Program-made: the position numbers and the translations under genes | Shown here: positions 9,511-17,546 of the stretch, in pieces | Layout of the letters: each line of letters opens with the position of its first letter | How positions within the stretch are numbered: position 1 is the first letter of the stretch | The notes under the pieces: generated by a model | Databases searched by the model: none | What the model was told of the DNA's origin: nothing | The model's input: only the letters and a program-made list of their open reading frames with translations | NCBI RefSeq assembly: GCF_002855515.1 | Contig: NZ_PKRP01000007.1 | Span: 62,001-126,000, forward strand | Reading direction: 5' to 3' | DNA length: 64,000 bases | From: Rhizobium sp. TH135 | GTDB lineage: Bacteria; Pseudomonadota; Alphaproteobacteria; Rhizobiales; Rhizobiaceae

Positions 9511-9645
9511 TTAGAGCGTGACAATCAACACCGCGAGGAAAGCGATCGACAGCATGGCGGCAGCCGTAGCAACCCGCTGTCTGCAGGCCTCGGCCGAGCG
9601 CCAAGACCTGGGTTCACCAAAAAGCTTCGCGATCGCATGTGACAT
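9511..9645 (-). CDS. Small predicted single-span membrane protein, 44 residues
   Basis: A short reverse-strand frame starts at ATG 9645 with AGGAGA eight bases upstream and stops at TAA 9513-9511. The N-terminal half is basic (lysine and arginines, SWRSAEACRQRVA). The C-terminal half is one hydrophobic segment (AAAMLSIAFLAVLIVTL) long enough to cross a membrane. I do not recognise a family. The good ribosome site, the charge pattern and its ending near the rhaK terminus argue for a real gene, but a protein this short could be chance. Confidence 0.5.
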   Translation of the reverse strand: MSHAIAKLFGEPRSWRSAEACRQRVATAAAMLSIAFLAVLIVTL

Positions 9646-9967
9646 GGCAGTCTCCTACGAACGGAGCCACTCATTGGCCCCGGCTGATATTGACATATTT
9701 TCGTCATAATCAGCCCCGGGTCAATAATCACGACTAGATTGGTATTCTAAAGATAGGGAGGTTCGAAAAATGACTCTCTATTTCAGACGGCCATGTCGAG
9801 TGACACCATCCGCATGGCACCTGGACACGATATCCCATTAGATTGTCCGCCCCGTGGTGAGGCCTTACAAGGCTTGCCAATACGGTCCCCATCGGACATG
9901 AGGAATACGGAATTGTCAGACAACATGACAGAGCAGATTCGATCCTATGGTCTTTTGAGGAGGAACC
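9646..9967. other. Intergenic region with a possible 23-residue leader ORF
   Basis: No full-size gene is evident. A mini-frame at 9770-9841 (+) begins with ATG after AGGGAGG and encodes 23 residues with two tryptophan/tyrosine and two histidine codons before TAG. It could be a leader peptide for the DMT transporter or chance. The stretch closer to 9968 carries the TTGTCAGACAA palindrome listed separately and a GAGGAGG ribosome site for the next gene. Confidence 0.35.
9913..9923. promoter_or_regulatory. Predicted FCD-GntR operator upstream of the DMT transporter
   Basis: TTGTCAGACAA is a perfect 11-bp palindrome around a central A, 45 bp before the ATG of the DMT permease. Near-identical sites lie at 15066-15076 and 17458-17468 in the promoters of the sugar-acid cluster, which encodes a FCD-GntR regulator. 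GntR/FadR proteins bind sites of the form TNGTNNNACNA, so shared control is likely. Confidence 0.6.
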
Positions 9968-10897
9968 ATGACAACGCAGGCAACGGATAACACCTCCAGC
10001 AGATTGCCCGGCATCGCAGGCATGGCTGGACCAGCGGTCATGCTTCTCGGAATGCTGCTCTTTGCAATGAACGACGCCATGGGCAAATGGCTTGTAGCGA
10101 ATTACGGCCTTGGCCAGGTGATCCTGATCCGCAGCATTGCCGCACTTCTGATCCTCGCCCCTTTCCTGTGGGCCGCCGGCCTGAAGCCGATCGTCGAGGC
10201 CGAACGACCGTGGTTGCAGTTTACACGCGTGGTTTTGTCGACGCTCGAGCTCTTCTGTTTCTACTATGCAGTAATGTACCTGCCGCTGGCGGATGTCATG
10301 ACCTATTGGCTCGCCGCACCTATCTACGTCGCAGCTGCCGCGCCCTTTCTGCTCGGAGAAAAGGTTGGCTGGAGACGCTGGACCGCAATTGGCGTGGGCT
10401 TCATCGGGGTGATCATCACGCTTGAGCCCTCAAGCGCGATGTTTACGGCTCCCGCACTCATCTCGATCGTCGGCACCGCTGCCTTCGCCTTCATGATGCT
10501 TTCCGGACGCAGCTTGAGAGGCACGCCCGACAAGACGCTGGTGCTGTTCCAGACCGGTGGCGCCGCCGTTGTCGGCCTGGTTGCAGCTCCCTTCGGCTGG
10601 ACGCCGCTCACTTCCGTTTCAGAGGTCCTTCTACTTGGACTGCTCGGCATCGTGGCCATGAGCGCCCATATGCTGGTCAACCGCGCCCTGAAGATCTCCG
10701 ACGCCGCGACGGTGGCGCCGCTGCAATACACCTTGCTCCTCTGGGCTGTCGTCTTCGGTTACTTCTTCTTCGATGAAGTGCCGAGAATGCCGATGATCAT
10801 CGGCGCAACGCTGATCGTCGGCTCGGGCCTTTTCATCTTCTTCCGCGAGCAGCAGTTGAAAAAGCAGGACAAGGTCCTGCCATCCGTTCCCGAGTAA
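9968..10897 (+). CDS. DMT-superfamily (EamA) inner-membrane transporter
   Basis: This 309-residue, ten-span protein contains two EamA repeats: MLLGMLLFAMNDAMGKWLV opens the first and ISIVGTAAFAFMMLSGRSL the second. FGYFFFDEVPRMPMIIGATLIVGSGLFIF at the C-terminus is typical of rhizobial DMT permeases. TTGAGGAGGAACC precedes the ATG. The substrate is unknown. A palindrome upstream matches sites controlling the neighbouring sugar-acid genes, so export or import of a sugar acid or an intermediate is plausible. A strong hairpin separates it from the convergent TRAP genes. Confidence 0.85.
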   Translation: MTTQATDNTSSRLPGIAGMAGPAVMLLGMLLFAMNDAMGKWLVANYGLGQVILIRSIAALLILAPFLWAAGLKPIVEAERPWLQFTRVVLSTLELFCFYYAVMYLPLADVMTYWLAAPIYVAAAAPFLLGEKVGWRRWTAIGVGFIGVIITLEPSSAMFTAPALISIVGTAAFAFMMLSGRSLRGTPDKTLVLFQTGGAAVVGLVAAPFGWTPLTSVSEVLLLGLLGIVAMSAHMLVNRALKISDAATVAPLQYTLLLWAVVFGYFFFDEVPRMPMIIGATLIVGSGLFIFFREQQLKKQDKVLPSVPE

Positions 10898-10903
10898 TGC
10901 AAA

Positions 10904-10933
10904 AAGCCCGCAGCGGTCTCCCGCTGCGGGCTT
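10904..10933. terminator. Bidirectional rho-independent terminator
   Basis: AAGCCCGCAGCGG, loop TCTC, CCGCTGCGGGCTT form a perfect 13-bp stem, with A-rich sequence before and a CTTCTT run after. It lies between the convergent DMT and TRAP genes and can serve both. Confidence 0.9.
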
Positions 10934-10970
10934 CTTCTGGTGCGGCCCCTGAGGGCCACGACCAGGGAGG

Positions 10971-11975
10971 TTATTTGCGGAGTTCGGCGAGCTCCGCCAT
11001 GATTGCGTCTACGACGTCGGCACCGATGGTGCCCTTGTGCTTCTCATAGACCACGGCAGACTTCTCACGAATGCGCTGCTGCTCTTCCGGCGACAGCACG
11101 TTCACTTCCAGGCCGGCAGCCTTGATCTTCTCCAGCGACTGCTTGTTGAGATCGGCAATGACCGAACGCTCGACATCACGACCGACGGTCGCGCATTCGC
11201 GCAGAGCTGCCTGCTCTTCCGGTGTGTAGGTATCGAAGATTGCCTTCGAGAACAGGAAGAGGAACGGCGTATAGGCGTGGTTGGTCTCGGTGACGTACTT
11301 CTGAACTTCGAAGAACTTCGAGGTGTCGATCGTCACATAGGGGTTTTCCTGGGCGTCGATCGTCTTCGTTTCGAGAGCCGAGAACACCTCACCGAAAGCC
11401 ATCGGCGTTGCGTTGGCGCCGAGGTTCTGGAAGGTGTCGAGGAAGATGTTGTTCTGCATGACGCGAACCTTCATCCCCTCGAAGTCCTCCCACTTCGTGA
11501 CCGGACGTACCGAGTTCGAGAGGTTGCGGAAACCGTTCTCCCAATAGCCGAGATTGACGAGGCCAACGGCTGCGAGCTTCTCGTTCATCATCTCGCCGAA
11601 CTTGCCGTCGAGAACCTTGTAGGCTTCGTCAGCCGAGCCGAACAGGAACGGAAGGTCGAAGACGCCGAGTGCCGGCTCAATGCCGACGAGCGGCGAGGAC
11701 GACGTGACGACGGCTTCCTGGACGCCGGAGCGCAGGGCCTGCGTGGCCTGAAGGTCGCCGCCGAGCGCGCCGCCCCAGAAGGCCTGAAGTTTCAGCTTGC
11801 CGCCGGACTTGTCGTCCAGGCACTTCTGCATGGCCTCGATGCCGTTGCCGACCGGATGGTCAGCATTGATGCCGTTCGAAACGCGGATGGTCCGTTCGTT
11901 GAATTCAGCAAATGCCGGAGCTGCTCCGGAGATGGCGAATGCCATTGCTGTCGTCGCGAGTAGTATTTTCCTCAT
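10971..11975 (-). CDS. TRAP transporter substrate-binding protein (DctP family)
   Basis: This 334-residue protein has a signal peptide (MRKILLATTAMAFAISGAAPAFA) and a DctP/TAXI-type fold. Landmarks are the HPVGNGIEAMQKCLDDKSGGKLKLQAFWGG opening, the conserved WENGFRNLSNS and the arginine-containing KVRVMQNNIFLDTFQNLGANATPM, where family members bind the substrate carboxylate. GGGAGGATACATC precedes the ATG. It is the last gene of the FAH-DctQ-DctM-DctP operon. The ligand is likely a sugar acid given the enzymes around it. Confidence 0.92.
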   Translation of the reverse strand: MRKILLATTAMAFAISGAAPAFAEFNERTIRVSNGINADHPVGNGIEAMQKCLDDKSGGKLKLQAFWGGALGGDLQATQALRSGVQEAVVTSSSPLVGIEPALGVFDLPFLFGSADEAYKVLDGKFGEMMNEKLAAVGLVNLGYWENGFRNLSNSVRPVTKWEDFEGMKVRVMQNNIFLDTFQNLGANATPMAFGEVFSALETKTIDAQENPYVTIDTSKFFEVQKYVTETNHAYTPFLFLFSKAIFDTYTPEEQAALRECATVGRDVERSVIADLNKQSLEKIKAAGLEVNVLSPEEQQRIREKSAVVYEKHKGTIGADVVDAIMAELAELRK

Positions 11976-12021
11976 GATGTATCCTCCCTTGGATTGAAAT
12001 GAGTTGGTTTAGTCGCAGTCT

Positions 12022-13299
12022 TCACCGCAGCCACTGGGCCGGCACGATGACGATGTCGGGAAACAAGACGAGCAGTAGGAGCACTAGCACCTGCGCCAAC
12101 AGGAACGGCGTGACGCCCGTAATCACCTTCCCGAGCGGCACACGCCCGACGCCACTGACGACGTTGAGCACGACGCCGACCGGCGGGGTGATCAAGCCGA
12201 TGCAGCAGTTCATGATGAACATGACGCCGAAATACACCGGATCGATGCCCGCCTGCTTGATGATCGGCATCAGGACGGGGGTCAGGATCAGGATGGTTGG
12301 CGTGAGGTCCAGCGCTGTTCCAACGACGAGCACCAGCAGCATGATGACGAACATCAGCAAGATGGGGCGATCGATGAGGGGCTCGATGTAACCCGTGATT
12401 TCGCCGGGAATGTTGGCAGCGGTAATCAGCCAGGCGGAGACAAGAGCAGCGCAGACCAGGAACATGATGATCGAGGTTGTCTTGGCCGCTTGAAGGATGA
12501 CCTTCGGCAAATCCTTAGGTTTCAGTTCGCGATAGATCACCATGCCCACAAACATGGCATAGGCAGCGGCAATGACGGCGGCCTCCGTGGGCGTGACCAC
12601 GCCAGCCTTGATGCCGCCGAGGATGATGACGGGCATGCCAAGCGCCCAGGCAGCACGTCCAGTAACCCGCAGCCGCTCCTTGGCAGGGGCTTTGGGCAGA
12701 GGCTGGACGTTGTCTTTGCGGACCACGATCTGCCAGGCCACGACAAGCGCGAGACCCATCAAGATGCCAGGCACGATCCCTGCCATGAAGAGCTGGGTAA
12801 TCGAGACATTCGCAGCAACGCCGAAGACGATGAATGCCATGGAGGGTGGGATGACCGGGGCGATAATGCCCCCGGAGGCGATAAGCCCGGCGGATCGCGG
12901 CACGTTGTAACCCGCCTTTGCCATCATCGGAATGAGGATCGCGGCAAGCGCTGCCGTATCGGCAGCGGCTGATCCGGAGATGCTGGCCATGATGACGGCT
13001 GCCATGATGGCGACAATGCCGAGGCCGCCCCTGATATGGCCGACACAGGCAATCGCGAACTCGATGATGCGCTTGGAAAGGCCGCCGGAATTCATCAACT
13101 CGCCGGCCAGAACGAAGAAGGGGATCGCCAGCAAGGTAAATGTGTCAGCGCCCGCGATCATGTTCTGGGCGATGATCTGGCTGTTGAACATGCCCATGTA
13201 AAACATGAGGGCAACGCCACAGAACATCAGCGAAAATGCCACCGGTACGCCAATGGCCATGGAACCGAGCAGCGAGACGATAAAGACGATAAGGGTCAT
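12022..13299 (-). CDS. TRAP transporter large permease (DctM family)
   Basis: This 425-residue, roughly twelve-span protein has family landmarks FTLLAIPFFVLAGELMNSGGLSKRIIEFA, MASISGSAAADTAALAAILIPMM and GGIIAPVIPPSMAFIVFGVAANVSITQLFMAGIVPG. It forms the ion-coupled channel of a TRAP importer. Its ATG overlaps the DctQ stop (ATGA), so the two are translationally coupled. Confidence 0.93.
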   Translation of the reverse strand: MTLIVFIVSLLGSMAIGVPVAFSLMFCGVALMFYMGMFNSQIIAQNMIAGADTFTLLAIPFFVLAGELMNSGGLSKRIIEFAIACVGHIRGGLGIVAIMAAVIMASISGSAAADTAALAAILIPMMAKAGYNVPRSAGLIASGGIIAPVIPPSMAFIVFGVAANVSITQLFMAGIVPGILMGLALVVAWQIVVRKDNVQPLPKAPAKERLRVTGRAAWALGMPVIILGGIKAGVVTPTEAAVIAAAYAMFVGMVIYRELKPKDLPKVILQAAKTTSIIMFLVCAALVSAWLITAANIPGEITGYIEPLIDRPILLMFVIMLLVLVVGTALDLTPTILILTPVLMPIIKQAGIDPVYFGVMFIMNCCIGLITPPVGVVLNVVSGVGRVPLGKVITGVTPFLLAQVLVLLLLVLFPDIVIVPAQWLR

Positions 13300-13832
13300 C
13301 AGGCGCGCTCCACCAGCTTCTCGACACCTTGGTGTTCGCCGGCGAAAGCTGCGATTTCACTGTCGGTGACCCGCCCCGTGAACAGGCGGAAGAGACGCTC
13401 GAGTGCGATCAGAGCGCAGCCTGCGCCGGTGAAGAAACCGATGCCATAGACCCAGCCCATGGAAAGCCCCGTAACCGGCGCACTCATGCTGGCATTGATC
13501 GGCAACTGCTTCCATGTGCCCCAGAAGAACAGCAATGAAACGCCGAAGATAAGGATATTGCTCAGGATCATGCAGATGACCCGGCCGCGTTTCCCGAACA
13601 TCGCAACGAGGGATTCCACCCCGAGATGGCCATGCTCGCGAAACCCGACGACGGCGCCGATGAAGGTCAGCCAGACGAAGAAATAGCGCGCCATTTCATC
13701 CGAGACCGTGAGGCCTGAGTTGAACGCATAGCGCAATACGACATTGACGAAGACCATGATCGCCATGCCGCTCAGCAGCAGGATCAGCAGCAATTCGAGA
13801 AATCGGTAAAACAGGTTGACCGCCTTGGACAT
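13299..13832 (-). CDS. TRAP transporter small permease (DctQ family)
   Basis: This protein has 177 residues and four membrane spans, with DctQ landmarks VVLRYAFNSGLTVSDEMARYFFVWLTFIGAV and FREHGHLGVESL. ATG 13832 was chosen because GAGGG lies just upstream and the longer frame runs back into the FAH gene. It lies four bases after the FAH stop and overlaps the DctM start. Confidence 0.92.
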   Translation of the reverse strand: MSKAVNLFYRFLELLLILLLSGMAIMVFVNVVLRYAFNSGLTVSDEMARYFFVWLTFIGAVVGFREHGHLGVESLVAMFGKRGRVICMILSNILIFGVSLLFFWGTWKQLPINASMSAPVTGLSMGWVYGIGFFTGAGCALIALERLFRLFTGRVTDSEIAAFAGEHQGVEKLVERA

Positions 13833-13836
13833 GCCC

Positions 13837-15006
13837 TCAGCTCCCTTGCAGCAGGCCGCGACGGGCAAGGTTCTCGAAGAGAGCCCGCGTACCGAAAGTC
13901 CATTCCGGGCAGGCATCGGTCCGATCGACCCAATTCACCAGGCGGCCGAGCTTCGGCGTTGCAATTTCGACCCGGTCGCCAACTTCGTGGGTGAAGCCGA
14001 GGCCTGCACCACGCCTATCCTTGACCGGAGCAAACATGGTGCCGAGAAAGAGGACTGCGCCGTCGGGATATTGATGATTGCGGTTCCGCAATTGCGAGGC
14101 CAGGTTTTCCGGCGTGCGGCTGATCGCTTCCATCGGACTTTCCCCCGTCATCTCGAAACCGTCCTCCCCCCGCACGAGCAGGGAAACGCGAACCGTCCGC
14201 AGAACATCCATCGTGAAGCCACCATGGAAGAGCCTGACGAAGGGCCCAATCGAGCAGGACGCATTGTTGTCCTTTGCCTTGCCGAGCAGCAGCGCCGACC
14301 GACCTTCGACATCCCGTAGGTTGACGTCGTTGCCGAGCGTCGCACCGATGACCTTGCCGTCGGAACGAACGGCAAGAACGATTTCAGGCTCCGGATTGTT
14401 CCACTGCGAGATCGGATGGATACCGACCGCGTCACCACACGTGACCGAAGACATCGGCTGCGCCTTGGTGAAGATCTCGGCGTCCGGACCGATGCCGACT
14501 TCGAGATACTGAGACCACAGCCCCATATCCTGCAGCAGGGCCTTCACTTTGGCGGCCTGCTCGGAGCCTGCAACGAGGCCACGCAGACTGTCGCCCAACA
14601 CAGGTGCCAGCTTTTCCCGGATCGCCTGCGCCCGGCCCGCATCACCCTTCGCCAGCTCTTCGATCACTCGCTCGAGCATGCTGTCGGCAAAGGTGACGCC
14701 CGCAGCCTTGACGGCCTGAAGGTCGATCGGCGCGAGCAGATGACCTGCGTCGCCGGAGAGATACTGGTCCAGCGCGCCAAGATCCGTCAGGCCGTCCTGG
14801 GTCGCCAGGCGCTCGGCAAGATCTTCAATTTCGAAGAGGCCTGAAACGGTCGGCGAAAGCGCCGTGAGGTCGAGGACCTTTCCGTCGCGGATCAGCACCG
14901 GGCATGGCCCGCCGGCCGCATTGGACCAGACACGCCCGACCAGCACCGCATCGGACGCATCCGAGGGCAAAATATAGACGGACTCCAGACGTTCTCGACG
15001 CAGCAA
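13837..15006 (-). CDS. FAH-family 2-keto-3-deoxypentonate dehydratase-like enzyme (XylX-like)
   Basis: This 389-residue protein belongs to the fumarylacetoacetate hydrolase superfamily. From memory it resembles Caulobacter XylX over its whole length: LLAPIDLQAVKAAGVTFADSMLERVIEE, LWSQYLEVGIGPDAEIFTKAQPMSS, NNPEPEIVL (metal-binding acidic residue), GNDVNLRDVEGRSALLLGKAKDNN and the C-terminal TPKLGRLVNWV. XylX converts 2-keto-3-deoxypentonate to alpha-ketoglutarate semialdehyde. Translation starts at TTG 15006, with GGAGGAGG eight bases upstream. It leads the TRAP operon and pairs with the IlvD/EDD dehydratase at 19422-21206. The exact sugar acid (D-xylonate, L-arabinonate or another) is not decided by sequence. 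Confidence 0.82.
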   Translation of the reverse strand: MLRRERLESVYILPSDASDAVLVGRVWSNAAGGPCPVLIRDGKVLDLTALSPTVSGLFEIEDLAERLATQDGLTDLGALDQYLSGDAGHLLAPIDLQAVKAAGVTFADSMLERVIEELAKGDAGRAQAIREKLAPVLGDSLRGLVAGSEQAAKVKALLQDMGLWSQYLEVGIGPDAEIFTKAQPMSSVTCGDAVGIHPISQWNNPEPEIVLAVRSDGKVIGATLGNDVNLRDVEGRSALLLGKAKDNNASCSIGPFVRLFHGGFTMDVLRTVRVSLLVRGEDGFEMTGESPMEAISRTPENLASQLRNRNHQYPDGAVLFLGTMFAPVKDRRGAGLGFTHEVGDRVEIATPKLGRLVNWVDRTDACPEWTFGTRALFENLARRGLLQGS

Positions 15007-15057
15007 GATGGACCTCCTCCATGTCCTACGGCACGGCGCTCCTATCGCCCTGCCATA

Positions 15058-15076
15058 TTGTCAGGATGTCTGACAA
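15058..15076. promoter_or_regulatory. Predicted FCD-GntR operator before the FAH-TRAP operon
   Basis: TTGTCAGGATGTCTGACAA is a perfect 7-bp inverted repeat with a 5-bp spacer, and its right half also reads TTGTCAGACAT on the minus strand. It lies 52 bp upstream of the TTG start of the FAH gene, between that gene and the GntR gene that may bind it. Confidence 0.65.
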
Positions 15077-15164
15077 CTGTTGACCTGCATTCATATGGTC
15101 AGAAATTCCGGCTGTCTAGCCCGAAAGGCATCCTTGTGGACAACCGGCCAACGGTCGTCCCGTA

Positions 15165-15893
15165 TCAGAATTGCTCAAGGCTAAGATCGATGCGGCTGGC
15201 AGCCCCATGCAAATGGCCACGCATCGCCTCACGAGCAGCGACAGGGTCGCGCTTGGCAATGGCATCTCTGAGCCGCACATGTTCTGCGATCGTCACCTCG
15301 ACGATCTCCTCCAGAACGGCACGCGAGCGAGCGGCATCGATGGCAAGACTGATGCGCTCGGCAATGAAACCGATGAAAAGTGCAAAATACTCATTATGGG
15401 TCGCCTCGGCCACCGCACGGTGAAAGGCGAGATCGGCGACGATCCCCTGCTCCGTCCACTTTTCGGCACCGGTCATCCGCGACAGGGCGTCGTCGATCTT
15501 CGCAAGATCGTCAGGCGTGTGATGGACCGCCGCCAAGCCCGCAGCCTCGATCTCCAGCGGAACGCGCAACTGGAACAGGGCGCGAAAACTCTGCGGTGTG
15601 GAAAGCTCGCCGTCCTTGATGCGGATCGGCCGTGCCGAGGGCTCGCTGACGAAGGCGCCCACGCCCTGCCGCGTTTCCACAAGGCCTTCATTGCGCAACT
15701 GTGCGATGGCCTCGCGCACGACAGAACGGCTGACCCCGAGGGTCTTGGCAAGCACATGCTCCGTCGGCAAACGCTCGCCGGGCTTTAATCGCCCCTGGCT
15801 GATCTCCTCGGCCAGTTGCACGGCGATCCGGGCAGGCAAGTGTTCACTGCGCCTGATTTGTCCAAAACTGATCTGCCCGAGGTCGATCGACAT
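15165..15893 (-). CDS. FCD-domain GntR-family regulator of the sugar-acid cluster
   Basis: This 242-residue protein has an N-terminal GntR winged helix (ISQGRLKPGERLPTEHVLAKTLGVSRSVVREAIAQLRNEGLVETRQGVGAFV). A FadR-C/FCD effector domain follows, with acidic and histidine metal/ligand residues (DLAFHRAVAEATHN, then HVRLRDAIAKRDPVAAREAMRGHL). ATG 15893 is chosen because AAGGAGACC lies eight bases before it. It is 34 bp downstream of the FAD oxidase gene and probably cotranscribed with it. Likely targets are the TTGTCAGACAA-like sites at 9913, 15058 and 17454, so it would regulate its own operon too. Confidence 0.9.
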   Translation of the reverse strand: MSIDLGQISFGQIRRSEHLPARIAVQLAEEISQGRLKPGERLPTEHVLAKTLGVSRSVVREAIAQLRNEGLVETRQGVGAFVSEPSARPIRIKDGELSTPQSFRALFQLRVPLEIEAAGLAAVHHTPDDLAKIDDALSRMTGAEKWTEQGIVADLAFHRAVAEATHNEYFALFIGFIAERISLAIDAARSRAVLEEIVEVTIAEHVRLRDAIAKRDPVAAREAMRGHLHGAASRIDLSLEQF

Positions 15894-15926
15894 GCCTGCT
15901 GGTCTCCTTGCCACCGCTCCGGTATT

Positions 15927-17390
15927 TCATGAATCCGCACCAGAATTCAATTGGCAACCGGGGTTCATGATCCCCGCGGGATCAATCGCCTGCTTGATCG
16001 CTGTCAGCAGTTGCAATTGCGTGGGCGGCACGCGCGCCAGAAAGTCCGGCTTCTTCAAACGACCAATCCCATGCTCGGCGCTGATCGAGCCGCCGAACCC
16101 GTCGAGTACCGCATTGACGATCCCTTTGGCCGTGTAAATCCGCTGCGCGACGTCTTCGCGTGTCAGCCCGCCCGGCGGGAGCACGTTGAGATGGACATTG
16201 CCGTCACCCACATGACCATAGGACACGCAGAGGCAATCGGGCAGCCGCGCTGCGATTTCAGCCTCCGCCTTCTCGACGAATTCAGGAAGACGCGACAACG
16301 GCACAGAGACATCCGTTCGCAGATGCGCGCCACGCTTGGCCTGCCCCTCATTCATGCCTTCCCGGAACAGCCAGAGGCCCTTGGCCTGACTGCGCGAGGA
16401 CGCAATCACGCCATCCAGCACCAGACCGTCCTCCATAACACCCTCAAGGAAACGCTGCATCAGGTCATCGATATCGACGAGACCCGAGCCGGAGATTTCC
16501 ATCAGCACATAGGCCGGATAGTCACCGCTCATCGGCAGGCTCAGATCCGGCATGGCTTCCTGGGCAAGGGTAAAGGCGACCGGCGGCATGAATTCGAAGG
16601 CGGACATGAGATCGCAGCAGTCGCGTCTCGCCCTTCGATAAAGCGTGATCGCATCCGATAGAGCCCCGAGCCCCAGCAGAGCCGTCGCTACCTTTTCAGC
16701 CGGTGGCGCCAGCTTGAATGCAACAGCCGTGATGATGCCGAGTGTGCCTTCGGCCCCGATGAACAACTGCTTCAGATCGATCCCGCGATTGTCCTTCCGA
16801 AGGGTCGACAATCCCTCGAAGATCGAACCATCGGGAAGAACCACTTCCAGGCCAAGCACGAGTTCCCGCGTCATGCCGTAGCGGAGCACATTGATCCCCC
16901 CGGCATTGGTCGAGACATTGCCGCCAATCCGGCACGACCCCTGCGCGCCGAGGGCGAGAGGGAAGTAAAGGCCGGCCTCCTCTACCCTGTCCTTGAATTC
17001 GGACAGGATGACACCCGCCTCGACCACCGCCGAGAAATCATCCGCATCGATGCGCCGGATCGCCGTCATGCGCTCCAGGCTGACAACCACCTGGCTGGCC
17101 GGCTGGTCCGGCGTGCCCCCAAGAACAAGACCGGTATTGCCACCCTGCGGCACAATCTGGAGGCCAAGCGACCTGATGGCGCGCACGGCTTCGGAAACTT
17201 CCAATGTGCTGCGCGGACGAACAACCGCAACCGCACCCGTCGTGACATCCCCATGCCAGTCACGGCAGTAGCGCTCGACCTCCGGGCCGCACAACACCAG
17301 ATCGGTGCCAAGCAGACGAACCAGTGCCAAAGCGGCATCCTCAGTGTTCGAGCTGAATTCGTCTCGTTGTATCGGGCTTTCCACGGCCAT
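15927..17390 (-). CDS. FAD-linked 2-hydroxyacid oxidase/dehydrogenase (GlcD/D-2-hydroxyglutarate dehydrogenase type)
   Basis: This 487-residue flavoprotein has a PCMH FAD-binding domain (VVRPRSTLEVSEAV, IVPQGGNTGLVLGG, GSCRIGGNVSTNAGGINVLRYGMTRELVLGLEVVLPDG, FIGAEGTLGIITAVAFKL). A C-terminal FAD-oxidase domain follows, with the metal/substrate motif SYGHVGDGNVHLNVLPPG and the late AEHGIGRLKKPDF. The family oxidises D-2-hydroxy acids such as D-lactate, glycolate, D-2-hydroxyglutarate or sugar acids, passing electrons to the respiratory chain. It is divergent from denD. The substrate is unknown but should belong to the sugar-acid pathway. Confidence 0.87.
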   Translation of the reverse strand: MAVESPIQRDEFSSNTEDAALALVRLLGTDLVLCGPEVERYCRDWHGDVTTGAVAVVRPRSTLEVSEAVRAIRSLGLQIVPQGGNTGLVLGGTPDQPASQVVVSLERMTAIRRIDADDFSAVVEAGVILSEFKDRVEEAGLYFPLALGAQGSCRIGGNVSTNAGGINVLRYGMTRELVLGLEVVLPDGSIFEGLSTLRKDNRGIDLKQLFIGAEGTLGIITAVAFKLAPPAEKVATALLGLGALSDAITLYRRARRDCCDLMSAFEFMPPVAFTLAQEAMPDLSLPMSGDYPAYVLMEISGSGLVDIDDLMQRFLEGVMEDGLVLDGVIASSRSQAKGLWLFREGMNEGQAKRGAHLRTDVSVPLSRLPEFVEKAEAEIAARLPDCLCVSYGHVGDGNVHLNVLPPGGLTREDVAQRIYTAKGIVNAVLDGFGGSISAEHGIGRLKKPDFLARVPPTQLQLLTAIKQAIDPAGIMNPGCQLNSGADS

Positions 17391-17453
17391 CTGCAGTCCC
17401 CCAGACGGCTCACGACCTGTGAGCCAAGAATTCGGTTTTCAACCGGATGATAT

Positions 17454-17472
17454 AAGGTTATCAGACAACCTT
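17454..17472. promoter_or_regulatory. Predicted FCD-GntR operator between the oxidase and denD operons
   Basis: AAGGTTATCAGACAACCTT is a 19-bp near-palindrome (AAGGTT and AACCTT arms) whose core TTATCAGACAA matches the sites at 9913 and 15066. It sits in the divergent promoter of the oxidase-gntR and denD operons and could control both. Confidence 0.6.
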
Positions 17473-17546
17473 ACAAATTGTTTTTGCAAATGGCCCTTGT
17501 GTCGAGAGGCGCTGGGTCGAACAATGACACGGGAGGAAACGATTTC

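Noticed and set aside
9518..9709. A 63-residue forward frame and a 68-residue reverse frame between rhaK and the DMT gene
   Set aside because: Neither has a ribosome site or protein-like pattern; the 44-residue reverse frame at 9511-9645 in another phase is better supported.
13299..13916. Longer DctQ frame starting inside the FAH gene
   Set aside because: The extra N-terminal residues overlap the end of the FAH gene and are not DctQ-like; ATG 13832 has a ribosome site.
15927..17390. Possibility that the FAD oxidase is a glycolate oxidase subunit (glcD)
   Set aside because: No glcE or glcF genes are adjacent, and the neighbours point to sugar-acid metabolism; only the broad family is safe.
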